The notes under the pieces: generated by a model
What the model was told of the DNA's origin: nothing
Databases searched by the model: none
The model's input: the letters and a program-made list of their open reading frames with translations, nothing else
Shown: in pieces, positions 38,220 through 49,589 of the stretch
How the letters are laid out: each line of letters opens with the position of its first letter
How positions within the stretch are numbered: the first letter of the stretch is position 1
NCBI RefSeq assembly: GCF_032062135.1
Contig: NC_092864.1
Location: forward strand, 20,667,723-20,731,722
Length of the DNA stretch: 64,000 nt
Origin: Pyxicephalus adspersus
Lineage: Eukaryota; Chordata; Amphibia; Anura; Pyxicephalidae
Direction: 5' to 3'
Position numbers and translations under genes: made by a program

Positions 38220-38660
38220 TAAAGCTATGTACACACTTCCAATTTTTATCATTGGTAAACGAACGACGAACGATCCTGCACGATATCTGCGAACGATCGT
38301 ATGGCACTGATCCTGTACCTACAGATAACGACACGATCGTTCAAAGATATTGTACACACGATAGATGCGATCGTTTGAACGATACAGGAAGTGACGTGCA
38401 CCACAGGAAGTGAGCGAACGTTCGTTCACCGCGCATGCTCAGACCATGGACGATCACTGAACGACCGTACACACGATAGATGGTCAACGATCGTCGTCCA
38501 ATCCGATCCGCCGGTCCGGCCGTTCATTTCCAATGACTATCCTCGTTCGTCGGTGTCGTTGGTTACTTTTTTTACGAACGATTTTTGGCCAATCGGTCGT
38601 TCGTCGTTCGTTCGTCGTTCATTTCCAACGATAAAAATTGGAAGTGTGTACGCAGCTTTA
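38220..38660. mobile_element. CpG-rich TIR MITE, copy 1
   Basis: The left TAAAGCTATGTACACACTTC and the complement of the right end TAAAGCTGCGTACACACTTC are inverted, continuing through CAATTTTTATC. TA lies at both extremes. The interior is crowded with CGATCGT, ACGAACGA and CGTTCGTT motifs. Open frames across it are not genes. Confidence 0.88.
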
Positions 38661-40113
38661 ATCAGTAAGTATGAAGCACTATCAATTCTGGTCTGTAGCA
38701 AGATAAAACAAAGCCCTTACTTCTCAAGGCAACAATAGCAAATTATTTTCAATATCCACAAGGCAGTTGTATAAATTCACTGGGTAAAATATTACCATAC
38801 TATACTCAGTAATAATGTTTTTGTTATTAGTTCAAAACAAAATTACTTAGCCCTTTGTTTATTCGATTATTATTTTTTTTTGTGAACCTCTGTGGTGTCT
38901 ATGCAGGGTAATGAAGTTGGTTTACTTTAATGGTGGTCTTACCAGTTGCTTATATTTCCCTTAATTTTGCTTACCTGTTCAGACGCAATTACTAAAAGTG
39001 GGGGAGCTCCAGTTTGTAAATTGGAGCTTACAGAAGGCCTGGAACTTGCTCTCTATCACTATGTGATGAAAACGGGTGCTATAATGGTAGATCTTACCAT
39101 GAATTTTGTAAAAGGAGTCGTGTTGCCTACTATACATTTTATAGATCTTTTACGCTGATATTAGAGCATATTTTGTATATCAGGTAGTTTTTAGACAAAG
39201 AAAAATGCCACAAGTATCATTTTTGTTAATAACTAAATGAAGCTGTCATATAAGATAAATTACATGCCAGGTAAACCAACAGTGGCCAAGCACCAATCAC
39301 AGCTCAATCCTCGATATTGATATAATAAAGGAAATAGTATTTTTTACTATAATTTTATAGCAGAGCATTTCCTCTAATTAGGTGCTATGACTGCACATAA
39401 CATCTGATGAATCAGCACCTCCACGGTCATATATGCTGGATGTAAATTAAGCTTGTTTATTTTATGGACACTTCATTCTACAATTGATTCAATGTCTTCA
39501 CCGAGAGGTCAAAGCAAAGTAATCTTCCTTTAAGGTTTATTACTGGTCTATGAAGACAAGTAGTGGAGTGCATATTAGTTAACTGTTTTACCAGCTGCAA
39601 TGCTAAGCAGAAGAATGGTGAATCTGCTATTCAGGTTGTATAAATAAATTTGCAGCTAGGATGAAGATATTCTCGAACAAATTGTTAGCATTGGAGTAAG
39701 CATTAGGGTCAGTGTGGGAGTTAAAGTTAGTGCTAGGGTTAAAAAAAGGGTAAAGGTTTCTGTTCTTCATTTTCTTACATAAATGAGATAGTGACAATTT
39801 AAGGATTTAAGAATTTAGGAACGTGTCTCAATTATTCCAATGTAGTTCACTGGAATGGCAAATTTTTGATGAAATGGTCCAATCTTTTGTAAAAATTTTA
39901 GCAGCTAAGAATTTAGAATGATGATGAAAATGAAATGGATCTGAGGATGGAAACCGAGGCCAAACAAAAATGATAATGAATGAGTCTGTTCACTAAAACT
40001 GGTGAGTGAGGGTACCTTTGTGGATACAAGCACCACCTCCTTCTATGTTCTCCTCTTTAGTATTTCTTAGCCCATTACTTTGCATTTTTATTCGCTCCAT
40101 ACTTCATATTGTA

Positions 40114-40129
40114 CCCCCCCCCCCCCCCC
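40114..40129 (+). repeat. Homopolymer of 16 C
   Basis: Uninterrupted C run; the complementary strand is G16. Confidence 0.97.
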
Positions 40130-41085
40130 ATTCCAATAGTTCATAATGGCTCCTTATCTCCCTGGCTCAGTGCTATTCTTATCTACCTTGGCAGTGTGTG
40201 TATTGTCTTCCAGAATATCACTTCCTCCTATCTATGAATTTTACTTGCAAATACCACTGTCTGCACAACTCTGCAGTGTATCTGGAAATATCTGTCTCTT
40301 TCCTGGATGAGTTTTTCCAGTTTTGTTCGGTAAAAATATTACCTACTTCCAACATGGTCATTCATGGTGTTGCCTGGTGTTTTGGGATGGGAAGGCAACT
40401 AATGGGTAGTACCAAATTATAAATGATAGATTATATGAAAATACCTAAATAAATGCATTACCAGTTTGATAGAAAGTGTTTATATACTTCTTTGCTGGCA
40501 ACATCAGACTTTGCATGGTTGGCCTAATGAGTAATGGTATTCACCTCAATGTTGCATATTGCTTAAACAAATCTCTGCTTAAAAGTAGAAAAATATACTT
40601 GTCTCACATCAAGCTTCTGCTTGTGGTACCTAGGTGACCTCTTGCTCCTCCTCACAGCATCCTGGGAAAATCCAGATCAAGTGATCAATCTTGCTGGTAT
40701 ATAACATAGCTTCCTAATAAATGGTTCTTCCATTTGAGTCTTCATAGCTGGTCTTAATAACTATTAATCTCCAAATAACGACATACGGTTGATTCCCATA
40801 GACAAGCTATTTATAACCCTGGGGAAACCCAAGATTCCTTCAGGAGCCAATGACACTTTGTAGAGCAATCTGCATTACTCTAGCAATATTTTTAGGTGTC
40901 TATAAAGTTGGTATTCTAGCCACGACTGTATGGTGAGCAATTTTCTATTGGCCACCAATTCAAAAGACTTTTTCCCATTGACTCCGAAAAACTGGTTTTG
41001 AAAGGTGTTACCCGAGACCTGAAAATTTCAAGGATTCGTCAAGGGTAAAATGATTAGGTCTTTGGACACCCTATAGTTTGCTTTG

Positions 41086-41275
41086 TAAAAGGTTTGTATG
41101 AATATTTGGTGAATGTTCAGTGAAGTTGGGCAAATATTCTTTGATATTGTTGGAGTGTTCTTTAAAGTTGAACTAATGTCCTTTAAAGTCCAACATGTCC
41201 AATGTTTCAGGTAAACACCATTGATGTCCACATAAGACAAACTCATTTAGAGGATTAAATATTCTTGGTTGTTTT
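41086..41275 (+). repeat. GTTCTTTRAAGTTGGG short-unit repeat, copy 1
   Basis: Units such as GAATGTTCAGTGAAGTTGGG and GTGTTCTTTAAAGTTGAA repeat about every 20-24 bp, and the block ends GAGGATTAAATATTCTTGG TTG. It matches the copy 1 kb downstream in order and ending. Confidence 0.7.
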
Positions 41276-42060
41276 CCAATATGATGTTTTTAGGCTTTTT
41301 TGTTTTCTGTTGAGTGAATGTTTTAAATGTACTTTCTTCTTTGTGATTGAATACTTTAGAACATGTTTTGCTTTGAATTATAAGATTCCTTTTAAAATAC
41401 TCTAAAGAAGTTCAACTTAAACCTCAGGCTCACCCAACTCAAGGTACAGTTGCCCATCTTCAAGAACAATCTCACCTTTTACGAACATTTGCCCATCTCA
41501 TATATCCAAATAATGCAAATATTTAATTCTGCAATGTTGGCCCAACACCAATATTCATTTACACAACTCAAATGTTGTTGTTATTTATTCAAGTTTATAA
41601 TATTGCTCATTGGGGGGAAAGACTGTAAAAGTTCAATGGCAGGCAGTTATCATTTGGCTGGCCAGGACTATAAACACACATAGAAATCATTTTCTGTGTG
41701 CAATAAAGCTTGGTGTGCACTAATTAAATGTTCAAATCTGTCAAAAACTTGCTTGATAGAGATCCCTCAGAGTCTGTTGAATTGTTTTCTTCTGAGATTC
41801 TTTATGTAACAGATATAAATTTATTATTCAGAATACAGACAGTTGCTCATTTAGGTCGCCCCCGCTAGTAATCTGACTGGCACTAGCAAAGCTTAATTAT
41901 GTCTATTTTATCCAAACAAAGCATTTATGAACCAGATGGCTCTATATAAGCGAATATTTAGTCAAACTCAAAAAAAAGCAGAAATACTTAACATTTCCAC
42001 ATACAAACCTAAGTTTATACAAAGAAGCATTAGGCTTTGGTTTTTGAAGGGTTGAGTAAG

Positions 42061-42285
42061 CATTTGTTGAATGTTCTCAAAAGCTGGTAAAACATTCTTT
42101 GAAACTGGGTGAAAGTTCTTTAAAGTTGGGTGAAAGTTTTTTTAAAGTTGCGGGAAAATTCATTGAAGTTGAGGGAACATTCTTTGAAGTCCATGATATG
42201 TGATGTTTAAATGGAATGCCACTGAAGTCAATGGGAGACAAATTTTCTGCCAAAAGGATTAAAAGTTCTTAGGTTGTTTTTACCT
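42061..42285 (+). repeat. GTTCTTTRAAGTTGGG short-unit repeat, copy 2
   Basis: ACATTCTTTGAAACTGGGTG, AAGTTCTTTAAAGTTGGGTG and AACATTCTTTGAAGTCC units in tandem, then CACTGAAGTCAATGGGAGAC and AAAAGGATTAAAAGTTCTTA. It parallels 41086-41275. Confidence 0.8.
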
Positions 42286-43293
42286 CTGTGTGGCCCCTAT
42301 GGGTCTGTGTTTCCAACTATGGGGCATATATAGCAATGCACATATTCAACAAACTCATCTGGAGGCAGCCCCTTCCTTTTAAAGGTACAGCCACATGCTG
42401 AAAGTCCAGATATCGCATGGAAGCCCTTGCATGGCAGCCCCAGAACTCCAATGCATGTCTGGACCCAAAATGGCATTCAGTCAGGTTTGTTTAAAACTAG
42501 TAAAAAGAAAAGGAACATTGACTATGCATTGTATAATCTAGACAACCACACCAGAAAGCATATGGGGTTCCAACCAATATTTTTCTCCATTGCAAGCTCC
42601 AATTCTTACATTCACATCACTGTGCAAAGACAATCTTGATTTTCTGACAATGCTGCTCCTTACCCTAACAGAATAAATTCTGATTTGTATTGAATTGCAA
42701 CAGGCCAGTACAAATAAAAAGTGATGAGAATCTAAAAATAGACCAGTTTTTAAATGTTAGGAAAACGTTAAATTGATTGATAATCCCAAGTGACAAACAT
42801 TTCAAAAACAGATCAATTTCCTTTGTCTAGTTATATATAATAATATTTTATTGAATATAGAACATAGCCATATGCTCCAATAAATCATATATGCAGTGGC
42901 ATTCTTTAGTTCTTGAATACATAATTCCTCAGGTTACATACAAATTGATCATGAATCTGACATAATCTCATGAATGCTGTGAGTTATATGGGAATCCATC
43001 TGCACAGTTTATCAGAAATAAACACAGTATAATAAAAAAGTTCCAAACGCTTTTATAGCTTGCATTTCATTTTGAATCTGTCATTTCTTTCTGTCACTCA
43101 TCTGTCTGCTTATCTAAAATGTGGGGAATGTGCAAAAGGACAAAGCAGATGGTTCACTTATTTACATGGAAAATGGCATGTGCTTTACTGCCACCAGCTG
43201 GACAAAAGTCAACACTGCAGGAACATATGCCATAAAAAAATGTAATATTAAAGTTGCACCAAAAGCTAATCTAGTCAATTTGACAATCTAGTG

Positions 43294-43958
43294 CAGCTTT
43301 TACCAACCTTTTTACCCCTGAGGCATCCCTGAAATTATGTTTAGGTCTTGGGGAACCACTGCTTAAACCATTTTATTGGGCATCCATGAAAAAAACTCCT
43401 ACACTGGTGATCAATGAAAATAATGCTCTGTTGTATACTGTTGTTTTTGAATTTGACATTTTTAGACAACCTAAAGATTAATGTCATGCAGCTGGCCCTT
43501 CCGCATGGCTTTGGCCCCAGAACTATGAAGGCATAATCAAATATAAGGTCAATCAGCCACTGTTTGGGGAACCCCAAGCAACCTCTGGAGCAGCCATTCT
43601 CAACCAGGGTTCTGTGGAACTCCAAGGTGCCTCCAGAAGTTGCTAGTAGTAGCTAAAATTCTGGCTGATTCATTTCTCATATGATAAAGTCTGATGTCTA
43701 CTACTTGGAAGCGCTAACTGCATGAATTTACTGATGTTTTTGGTGTCCATTCTTATTTTTTCCAGGCACCACTTTAGGAGCATTCTTTCCACTTGCTACC
43801 ACTTTAACCATTTTCTTCCCACTGACCTTTAAAATGAGTTTTAGTAGAGGTTCCCTGGGACCTGATCTTATTTAATGGGGTTTTCCCGGAGTGAAAAGGT
43901 TCAGAAACTGCTTTAAAGGAACCCTCTGGTTCCACAACACCCTAGTTTAGAATAGCTA
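43294..43958. mobile_element. Composite hAT-like element with 7/8 TSD
   Basis: It starts CAGCTTTTACCAACC and ends with the complement of TAGCTATTCTAAACTAGGG. The flanks ATCTAGTG (43286-43293) and ATCTAGCG (43959-43966) differ at one base. An internal second pair of hAT-like ends (AGCAGCCATTCTCAACCAGG near 43590) suggests one element inside another. Non-coding. Confidence 0.7.
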
Positions 43959-43966
43959 ATCTAGCG

Positions 43967-45418
43967 TGTTTCAGCAGATAAAAATGACATTTATCCATAA
44001 TCTTTATTACCACCAGCAAAATTTAAAACCAGGCTGATATTAGAAAACCATCACTATGCTTGCTGAAAAAAAAGAAATCCACTGAAGGGGAAATAATTGT
44101 GTGTTTCATTCAATACAGGGACTACGGAAGGGTGATGGAGATTTTAGGGCAATATGAAGAGCCCAGAGCTCAAACTTTATGGAAGAGGAACCTCTGTGAC
44201 GTGAAGAACATATGAAGAAGTGAAGGCAAACACACATGGGTTATTGTAAAAAATGCAGTAATACATTTTAGTGAGTATTCAGTGATTGTACCCTTTTCTA
44301 ATAGTATAATATAAACCTAATGATGTCATAGTTAGGTAGAATGTCAATGTAAGAAAGGATTGGACAGATTTACAAACTGATATTACAAGGGATGTACAAG
44401 CTGGTACTGACCTTAAAATTGCTTTTGTTTTTTAAAGAACCTTTTACAAAAATAAAACTTCCATTGGGACTGAGCACAACATATTTGACTTTCCCACAAG
44501 CAGCAATACAAGTCACTGCAAAAGATATATGAGAGCTGTCATTGCTGACCTCCTTCTAAAAATACAAGATGCTGACTGTCTCTGAGGCCATGCTTACCGA
44601 GTCCCAAATAATAAACATGCAGATGAGAAAGTCAGAATGAAGTCAGAACGAAGTCAAAACTCCTGCTCTGCATATCTGTTCTTAAAAAATGCATCGGAAA
44701 TTTATAAAGCGATGAACTGGTAGGACAGCCAGGCAGCTAGTATTTAGCTTAGCTTAGCTGTCTCCATCTTCTCTTAGTATATGTTTACTAAATACAAATG
44801 AAAAGGTAGAATGTAGTTTTAAGTGGTTTTATTAATTTCTTATTATTATGATCAATAATAATGTTTGAAATTGTATATTTAATTTTTTTTACCTAAGAAA
44901 TATGTTATAAAAAAGTGTATTTTCTTATATAACCAGCAGGTGGTGCTCTCAGCTCAGTTTTTTTTTCTGCATATTCTCCTGTTGGCAAAAGGATGGGGGT
45001 TTATAAAGTCCAATAGCTTCGGATGAAAGTTACATATAAAAAGAAATGGGTTAGAGAAAAAAATTCTTCCACTAACCTTACCTACTGTGAGCTCAGAAGT
45101 TTTAGAGAGAGAAAACAGCCAGTCACCTATGAGCATATAAATGTATGTAAGCCCCCTTTGAGTGCATATAGGCACAAAGAAATACTTTGAATGGCCAAGG
45201 GATGTTGGTATATTAGTTCTCCAACTGATAACCGCTCAATGTAAACATCCAACAATGAACAACTGTAGTGAACAATGCTGCCAGAGTGCTTACACTGCCA
45301 CTGGTCTTTTGTAAGTGCAATATTTTAGTTATATTTTAGTTTTAATGTTCAGTATGTACAACAAATAGTTTTTTGGGGGTCTACTATAAAAGATTGACAT
45401 TGTCTACATTTGTTATAA

Positions 45419-45454
<36 letters not shown>
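43967..45454. other. Unannotated sequence ending in a TA microsatellite
   Basis: No gene recognised. TA repeat at 45425-45454 replaces the expected 3' part of the following Tc1-type element. An exon-like interval at 44119-44212 is discussed among the rejected items. Confidence 0.4.
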
Positions 45455-45457
<3 letters not shown>

Positions 45458-45487
45458 TTGAGCTTTGTGACATGGCATGTTATCTTG

Positions 45488-46155
45488 TAACATCCTTCTC
45501 GCTGGTATTCCACTAACCCGACTCTCTCCTCTACAATCTATTATGAATGCTGCAGCCAGACTCATCCATCCTTCCCTCCGCTCCTCTTCCGCTGCATCTT
45601 TTTGTAGTTCTCTCCATTGGCTTCCTTTTCACCTTAGAATCAAATTTAAGCTCCTGTGCTTTTCCTTCAAATCCCTCCACAGTTATTGTCCCACTTACAT
45701 TTCTGACATGGTTAAAAAATACTCCCCCTGCCGCTCTATCCGCTCCTCCAATGACCTACTAATGACTTCCTCACTCATAACCTCATCACACGCACAGATA
45801 CAAGACTTCTCTAGAGCTGCTCCAACTCTCTGGAATGGTCTTCCTCATCCTATTTGGCTTGCTCCTACTTTCTGCACATTTAAAAGAGCGCTCAAAACCC
45901 ATTATTTTAAACTTGCCTACCCGTCTTCTTCTGTCAATTGAAACCATCACTACTTCCCACACTACATATCTCACATCCTTTGTGTGTGAAAATCCCTCAC
46001 CTACTAGATTGTAAGCTCTTCGGGGCAGGGTCCTCTCCTCCTGTATTACTGTCTGTATTAGTCTGTCATTTGCAATCCCTATTTATTGTACAGCGCTGCG
46101 TAATATGTTGGCGCTATATAAATCCTGTTTATTAATAATAATAATAATAATAATA
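45488..46155 (+). pseudogene. 5'-truncated L2-like non-LTR retrotransposon
   Basis: The plus frame to 45941 encodes the C-terminal end of a non-LTR reverse transcriptase protein: MNAAARLIHPSL, SLHWLPFHLRIKFKL, SRAAPTLWNGLPHPI and FKRALKTHYFKLAY, all standard blocks. It is followed by a 3' UTR with GTAAGCTCTTCGGGGCAGGG, GCGCTGCGTAATATGTTGGC, and a TAA/AAT microsatellite tail. The 6-bp target duplication ATCTTG (45482-45487, 46156-46161) marks the insertion. The polymerase core is missing. Confidence 0.88.
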
Positions 46156-46229
46156 ATCTTGCTAGAAGCAGCCGTCAGAAGATGGGTACACCTTAATCGT
46201 AAATGGATGGACACGGTCAGCAACAATAC

Positions 46230-46491
46230 TAAGGCTGCATACACACATTTGTCTTTCATATTCCTTTACAATGACATCCACGTATGATGGACTACGAACA
46301 ATTGTAATGAAAGTGAAGGGGGAGAGCGTGAAGCGGGGTGCCGATCTGTCCTTCTACCCCCTCCCCCGTCCATGGAGCAGAATGGTGCTGTATGTACAGC
46401 ACTCATTCAGGCATCGCTCAGTCCTTAGTCATTGGAAAGATCGTAAAAGATCCTTTCCAACGACAATTATTACATGGGTGTACCCAGCTAA
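46230..46491. mobile_element. MITE, AAGGCTGCATACACAC family, nested
   Basis: TAAGGCTGCATACACACATT at the left mirrors the complement of the right end, TTTAGCTGGGTACACCCATG. It interrupts the Tc1-type element between CAGCAACAATACT and the AAGAAAGGCTCC block. Confidence 0.75.
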
Positions 46492-47088
46492 AGAGTTGCA
46501 AGAAAGGCTCCTTCACATCATTATATCACCAGTCTACAAGGCAGGATAGATTTGTTCTTTTATGTTGTTCAAATCAACCAGTAACATTGTTCCAATCTCC
46601 TCTTGTATATTTTGGTAAGTCTGTATTATAGCCTCAGGTGCCTGGTCTTTGCTGATGGGAGTGGCACCGGGTTTGGTCTCCTGTCGTTGTAGCCCATTTT
46701 CTTCAAGGATTAATCTAAATGTAAGGAGTGGTTATTTATGTTACTGTTTACTTTCTAGCAGCTCAAAGCAGCCTGTCCATCCTCCACTGGCATCAACAAG
46801 ACATGTTAACCTAGAGAATTCCCAGATTGTGGTGGGTGAAAATCCCAACAGATCAGCAGTTTGTAAAATACTCAGACCAACCTGCCTGGCACTAACAACT
46901 ATGCCACATTCAAAGTCACCTAAACCACCTTTGTTCCCCATTGTGATTTCCAATTTGAAGTTCAACAAGTCATCCCGAAAATTTCCACATGCCTAAATAC
47001 ATTGTTGCTGTCATGGAATTGGCTGCCTATAGATATTTGCATTAACAAGCAGTTGAGTGGCTGTACTTAATAACATGATCAATGAGTG

Positions 47089-49099
47089 AAAACATCCGTT
47101 ATCCAAATCCACATCAATATCCTTTATACTAAAGAACAAATATAAATGTCTATATAATTGCTTGGAATTAAAAAAACACATGGGAATGCTTTGTATGCAG
47201 AGGAGACAAAGGTACGTGAACTCTTTTTGCTTCTTTAATATTAACAAAACTTTCTTCACATATTTCCAGAGATTGGTAAGCATGACCTCCTCCCCTTTAC
47301 ACGCCAATTAGTACCTATGAATATTGAGATGAGGATGGCTAGAGTACGCGATAAAAAAAAAAATACAAAAAATCCCCAAGTAAAAAAAGATGAATTTTCC
47401 TAGTTTCTTTTCATTAAACAAAAGCACACATTTTCTATGATAAAGTGCCATTGTGTTACTCCTGCCTGAATTTCCTTAAGCTTAATTTCATCCAAATGAA
47501 TATAAGAGCTCATAGATGTCTTTAAAGTGGTTCCTCCTCCCTGGCTATAATGATGGAACCCCTGTAAAGTATATCAAATCCTCAATCCAAAGTGATCACA
47601 TAGGAGGAACATTGAGGTTTATTCATAGAGTTGAACCTCCTTTCTCAAATGCAGAATAATGAAAGTAATGGAAATGTTACAAGACATCCATCAAGAAAAA
47701 CGCAGAAGAAAAGGAGACGGCAAAGGAGAATGTCTAAATCATGCAATATTCTTTGTTGCTAGCTCTTTATGAATTTGGTTTCTTCTTAAGCTGAATGGAT
47801 TTTTATGGTTTCAGAATGATATAGATCAGTCTTTTTTGTATAATTCACGTCTTAAACCTCTTCACTCGGTGATCAGAGATACAAATTTGCATTCTTTGAA
47901 TAGAAGGAAGGGAAACAATGGTATGAGAAGGTTAATTTCTGACTTGGGCAGAAAATATCAGTTGTCTTTTTTGAATGACAGAGAATGGTCATAGTTCTCA
48001 AAAGGTCCAAAAGTAGACTGATGTAACCACTGTGCATACCATATATATTCATTGAAAAAATATTTCACACTGACTCTGGACATGAAAGCTCAGAACATGG
48101 GTAGGTAGGTTGGTTTTTGGTGCAAGGCATATTGACCTAAAAGAGGTGTGTATTCAGACAAGGGGCTGAAGTGAACCTGTTCTGTGCTAATGGTAAGACA
48201 GGGTAGCAGGATAGGAATATCTACCTTTCCCTGCAAATGCTTTGTGTAGGTTCCCAACTGAGCAAGTTGGGATTTACACAGGGCAAAGGACCCTTTTACC
48301 TCCCCCACCTGATAGCCACCAAGCCTGCAAACTTGCCCCAGAGCTGCATTGTGGGGGTAAGAAGAATGAGCTGCATGGAAAGGAACAGTAGTACCCAAGT
48401 AGCCTGTTGATTTGCCCTGCAAAGGTTTCGTAGGGATTATTGTCAGAAGCAGAGAGCACAGTCACACAACTCATCTCTTGTGTCTTACATGATTCTGGTA
48501 CCTGTATCCAGCCTCTCTCACTCTGCTCAGGTTCACACAACCCTTTATCTCTCCTATTAACTGAAACCTGAACAACCTCCTTTCCGTATAATCACTGAAT
48601 TCCGGGCAAACCACAAACATGCTACATATAACTTAAATCAAGGCTGATCTAGTCTTCCAAACAGTTTTAACTAACATTTGTTATCCCTACCACTGCTGAC
48701 AGCACAATAAATCTCAAACCACAAATCCTTTGTATTGTGTTTGTGCTTGTGCAGGCACATTGTTAGCTCAGGAGGAACAACCCCGTATTACCAAAACTCA
48801 CTGAACTGATTTGTGATGCTATTGAGTGTATGTTAAGTTGAAGTATGTGAAATGAACACCATGACAGCAGAATAGTACATTTCAGCAAGGTCATGGAATT
48901 TCTTAGCTCACAGCACTGCCTTTCATACTCTGTATCAGTACAGAGACATTTTTGGACAAACAGCATTTGCATGGAGACCCCCGCTCAAGTAAACATCCAC
49001 ACAAGAAGCTGAGGCACATAGAGGTAAGAGAGAAGGGCAGGAGAAAACAGATTACAAGAAGTTGGTTTGATGATCAATGCTGTCCAACAGATGGCAGTT
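47089..49099. other. Unannotated sequence downstream of grifin
   Basis: No exon supported. The GC-richer stretch at 48090-48560 is unidentified; its minus frame of 110 residues has no motif I recognise. Confidence 0.4.
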
Positions 49100-49169
49100 T
49101 TTATTATCAGTTGTTCATCAGATTGATCAAAAAAGTCACTCTTTGGCCAACCTAAAAGGAATTTTTATT
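49100..49169 (-). terminator. Candidate grifin poly(A) signals
   Basis: Minus-strand AATAAA hexamers occur at 49169-49164 and about 49105-49100, roughly 250 and 320 nt past the stop codon. I saw no earlier one in the 3' flank. Either would give a short 3' UTR typical of a small galectin mRNA. Confidence 0.5.
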
Positions 49170-49421
49170 ACAAACAACATTGGGTTGCTGGCAGGGTTGT
49201 GCGCATTTAGGCATTTTTACATTATATAATTTAGAAGAAGGTGAACAGATTTACATATTACCTTACTAAGGCAGAACACAAAGCAATAATAAAGTACAAA
49301 ATGCAGTATCTGTTACATCCAATAAAAATTTTGAGGCCAAATTCTGATTGGTCCCAGTTGGAGACTGGACTTTGTACACTGTGGCTTGCCTACTGAACAG
49401 GCCATTTAGGGTTGGTCACAA

Positions 49422-49589
49422 TTACTCATACATTTCACGCTTAGAGATCTCCACAGAGGAAATGTTAACGTCATTCAGAATCTGAAGTTTGGTTATGCTA
49501 GAAAAGTGCTTCACTCGGTGATGATAGTGAATGATCTTGCGGTCATCTATGAACACCTGGAAATGTTCCTTGTCTGAGAAAATTTCAAT
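49422..49589 (-). CDS. grifin: grifin coding exon 4 and stop
   Basis: This 168-nt terminal exon follows an acceptor ending TTCCAG, encodes residues 86-140 ([10 protein letters not shown] onward) and stops with TAA at 49424-49422. It carries the galectin FQVFIDD strand and the [11 protein letters not shown] block that points to GRIFIN rather than another galectin. Confidence 0.95.
   Translation of the reverse strand: MEIFSDKEHFQVFIDDRKIIHYHHRVKHFSSITKLQILNDVNISSVEISKREMYE

Larger units (their letters stand above)
38661..43285. other. Unannotated sequence with a C run and a short tandem family
   Basis: Contains a run of 16 C at 40114-40129 and the paired repeats listed at 41086 and 42061. No exon supported. 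Confidence 0.5.
45455..47088 (-). pseudogene. Tc1/mariner-type element, minus strand, with two nested insertions
   Basis: The minus frame 46968-46741 begins, after a leader, MGNKGGLGDFECGIVVSARQ and continues through ILQTADLLGFSPTTIWE. This is the N-terminal helix-turn-helix of a Tc1-type transposase family widespread in vertebrates and invertebrates. The flanking DNA matches the copy at 61378-62181: GAGCTTTGTGACATGGC at 45459, AGAAGATGGGTACACC at 46178, CAAGGCAGGAT at 46538, ACAAGCAGTTGAGTGGCTGTAC at 47045. The gene is interrupted by an L2-like retrotransposon and a MITE and has internal stops. The 3' end is lost in a TA microsatellite. Confidence 0.85.

Noticed and set aside
44119..44212. 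Short open stretch after an ATACAG acceptor (DYGRVMEILGQYEE and on to a stop)
   Set aside because: It looks mildly protein-like, but it is 32 codons long with no upstream exon or recognised motif; kept only as a curiosity.
48090..48540. 110- and 88-codon minus-strand frames downstream of grifin
   Set aside because: No motif, no splice context, overlapping frames; may be decayed repeat sequence.
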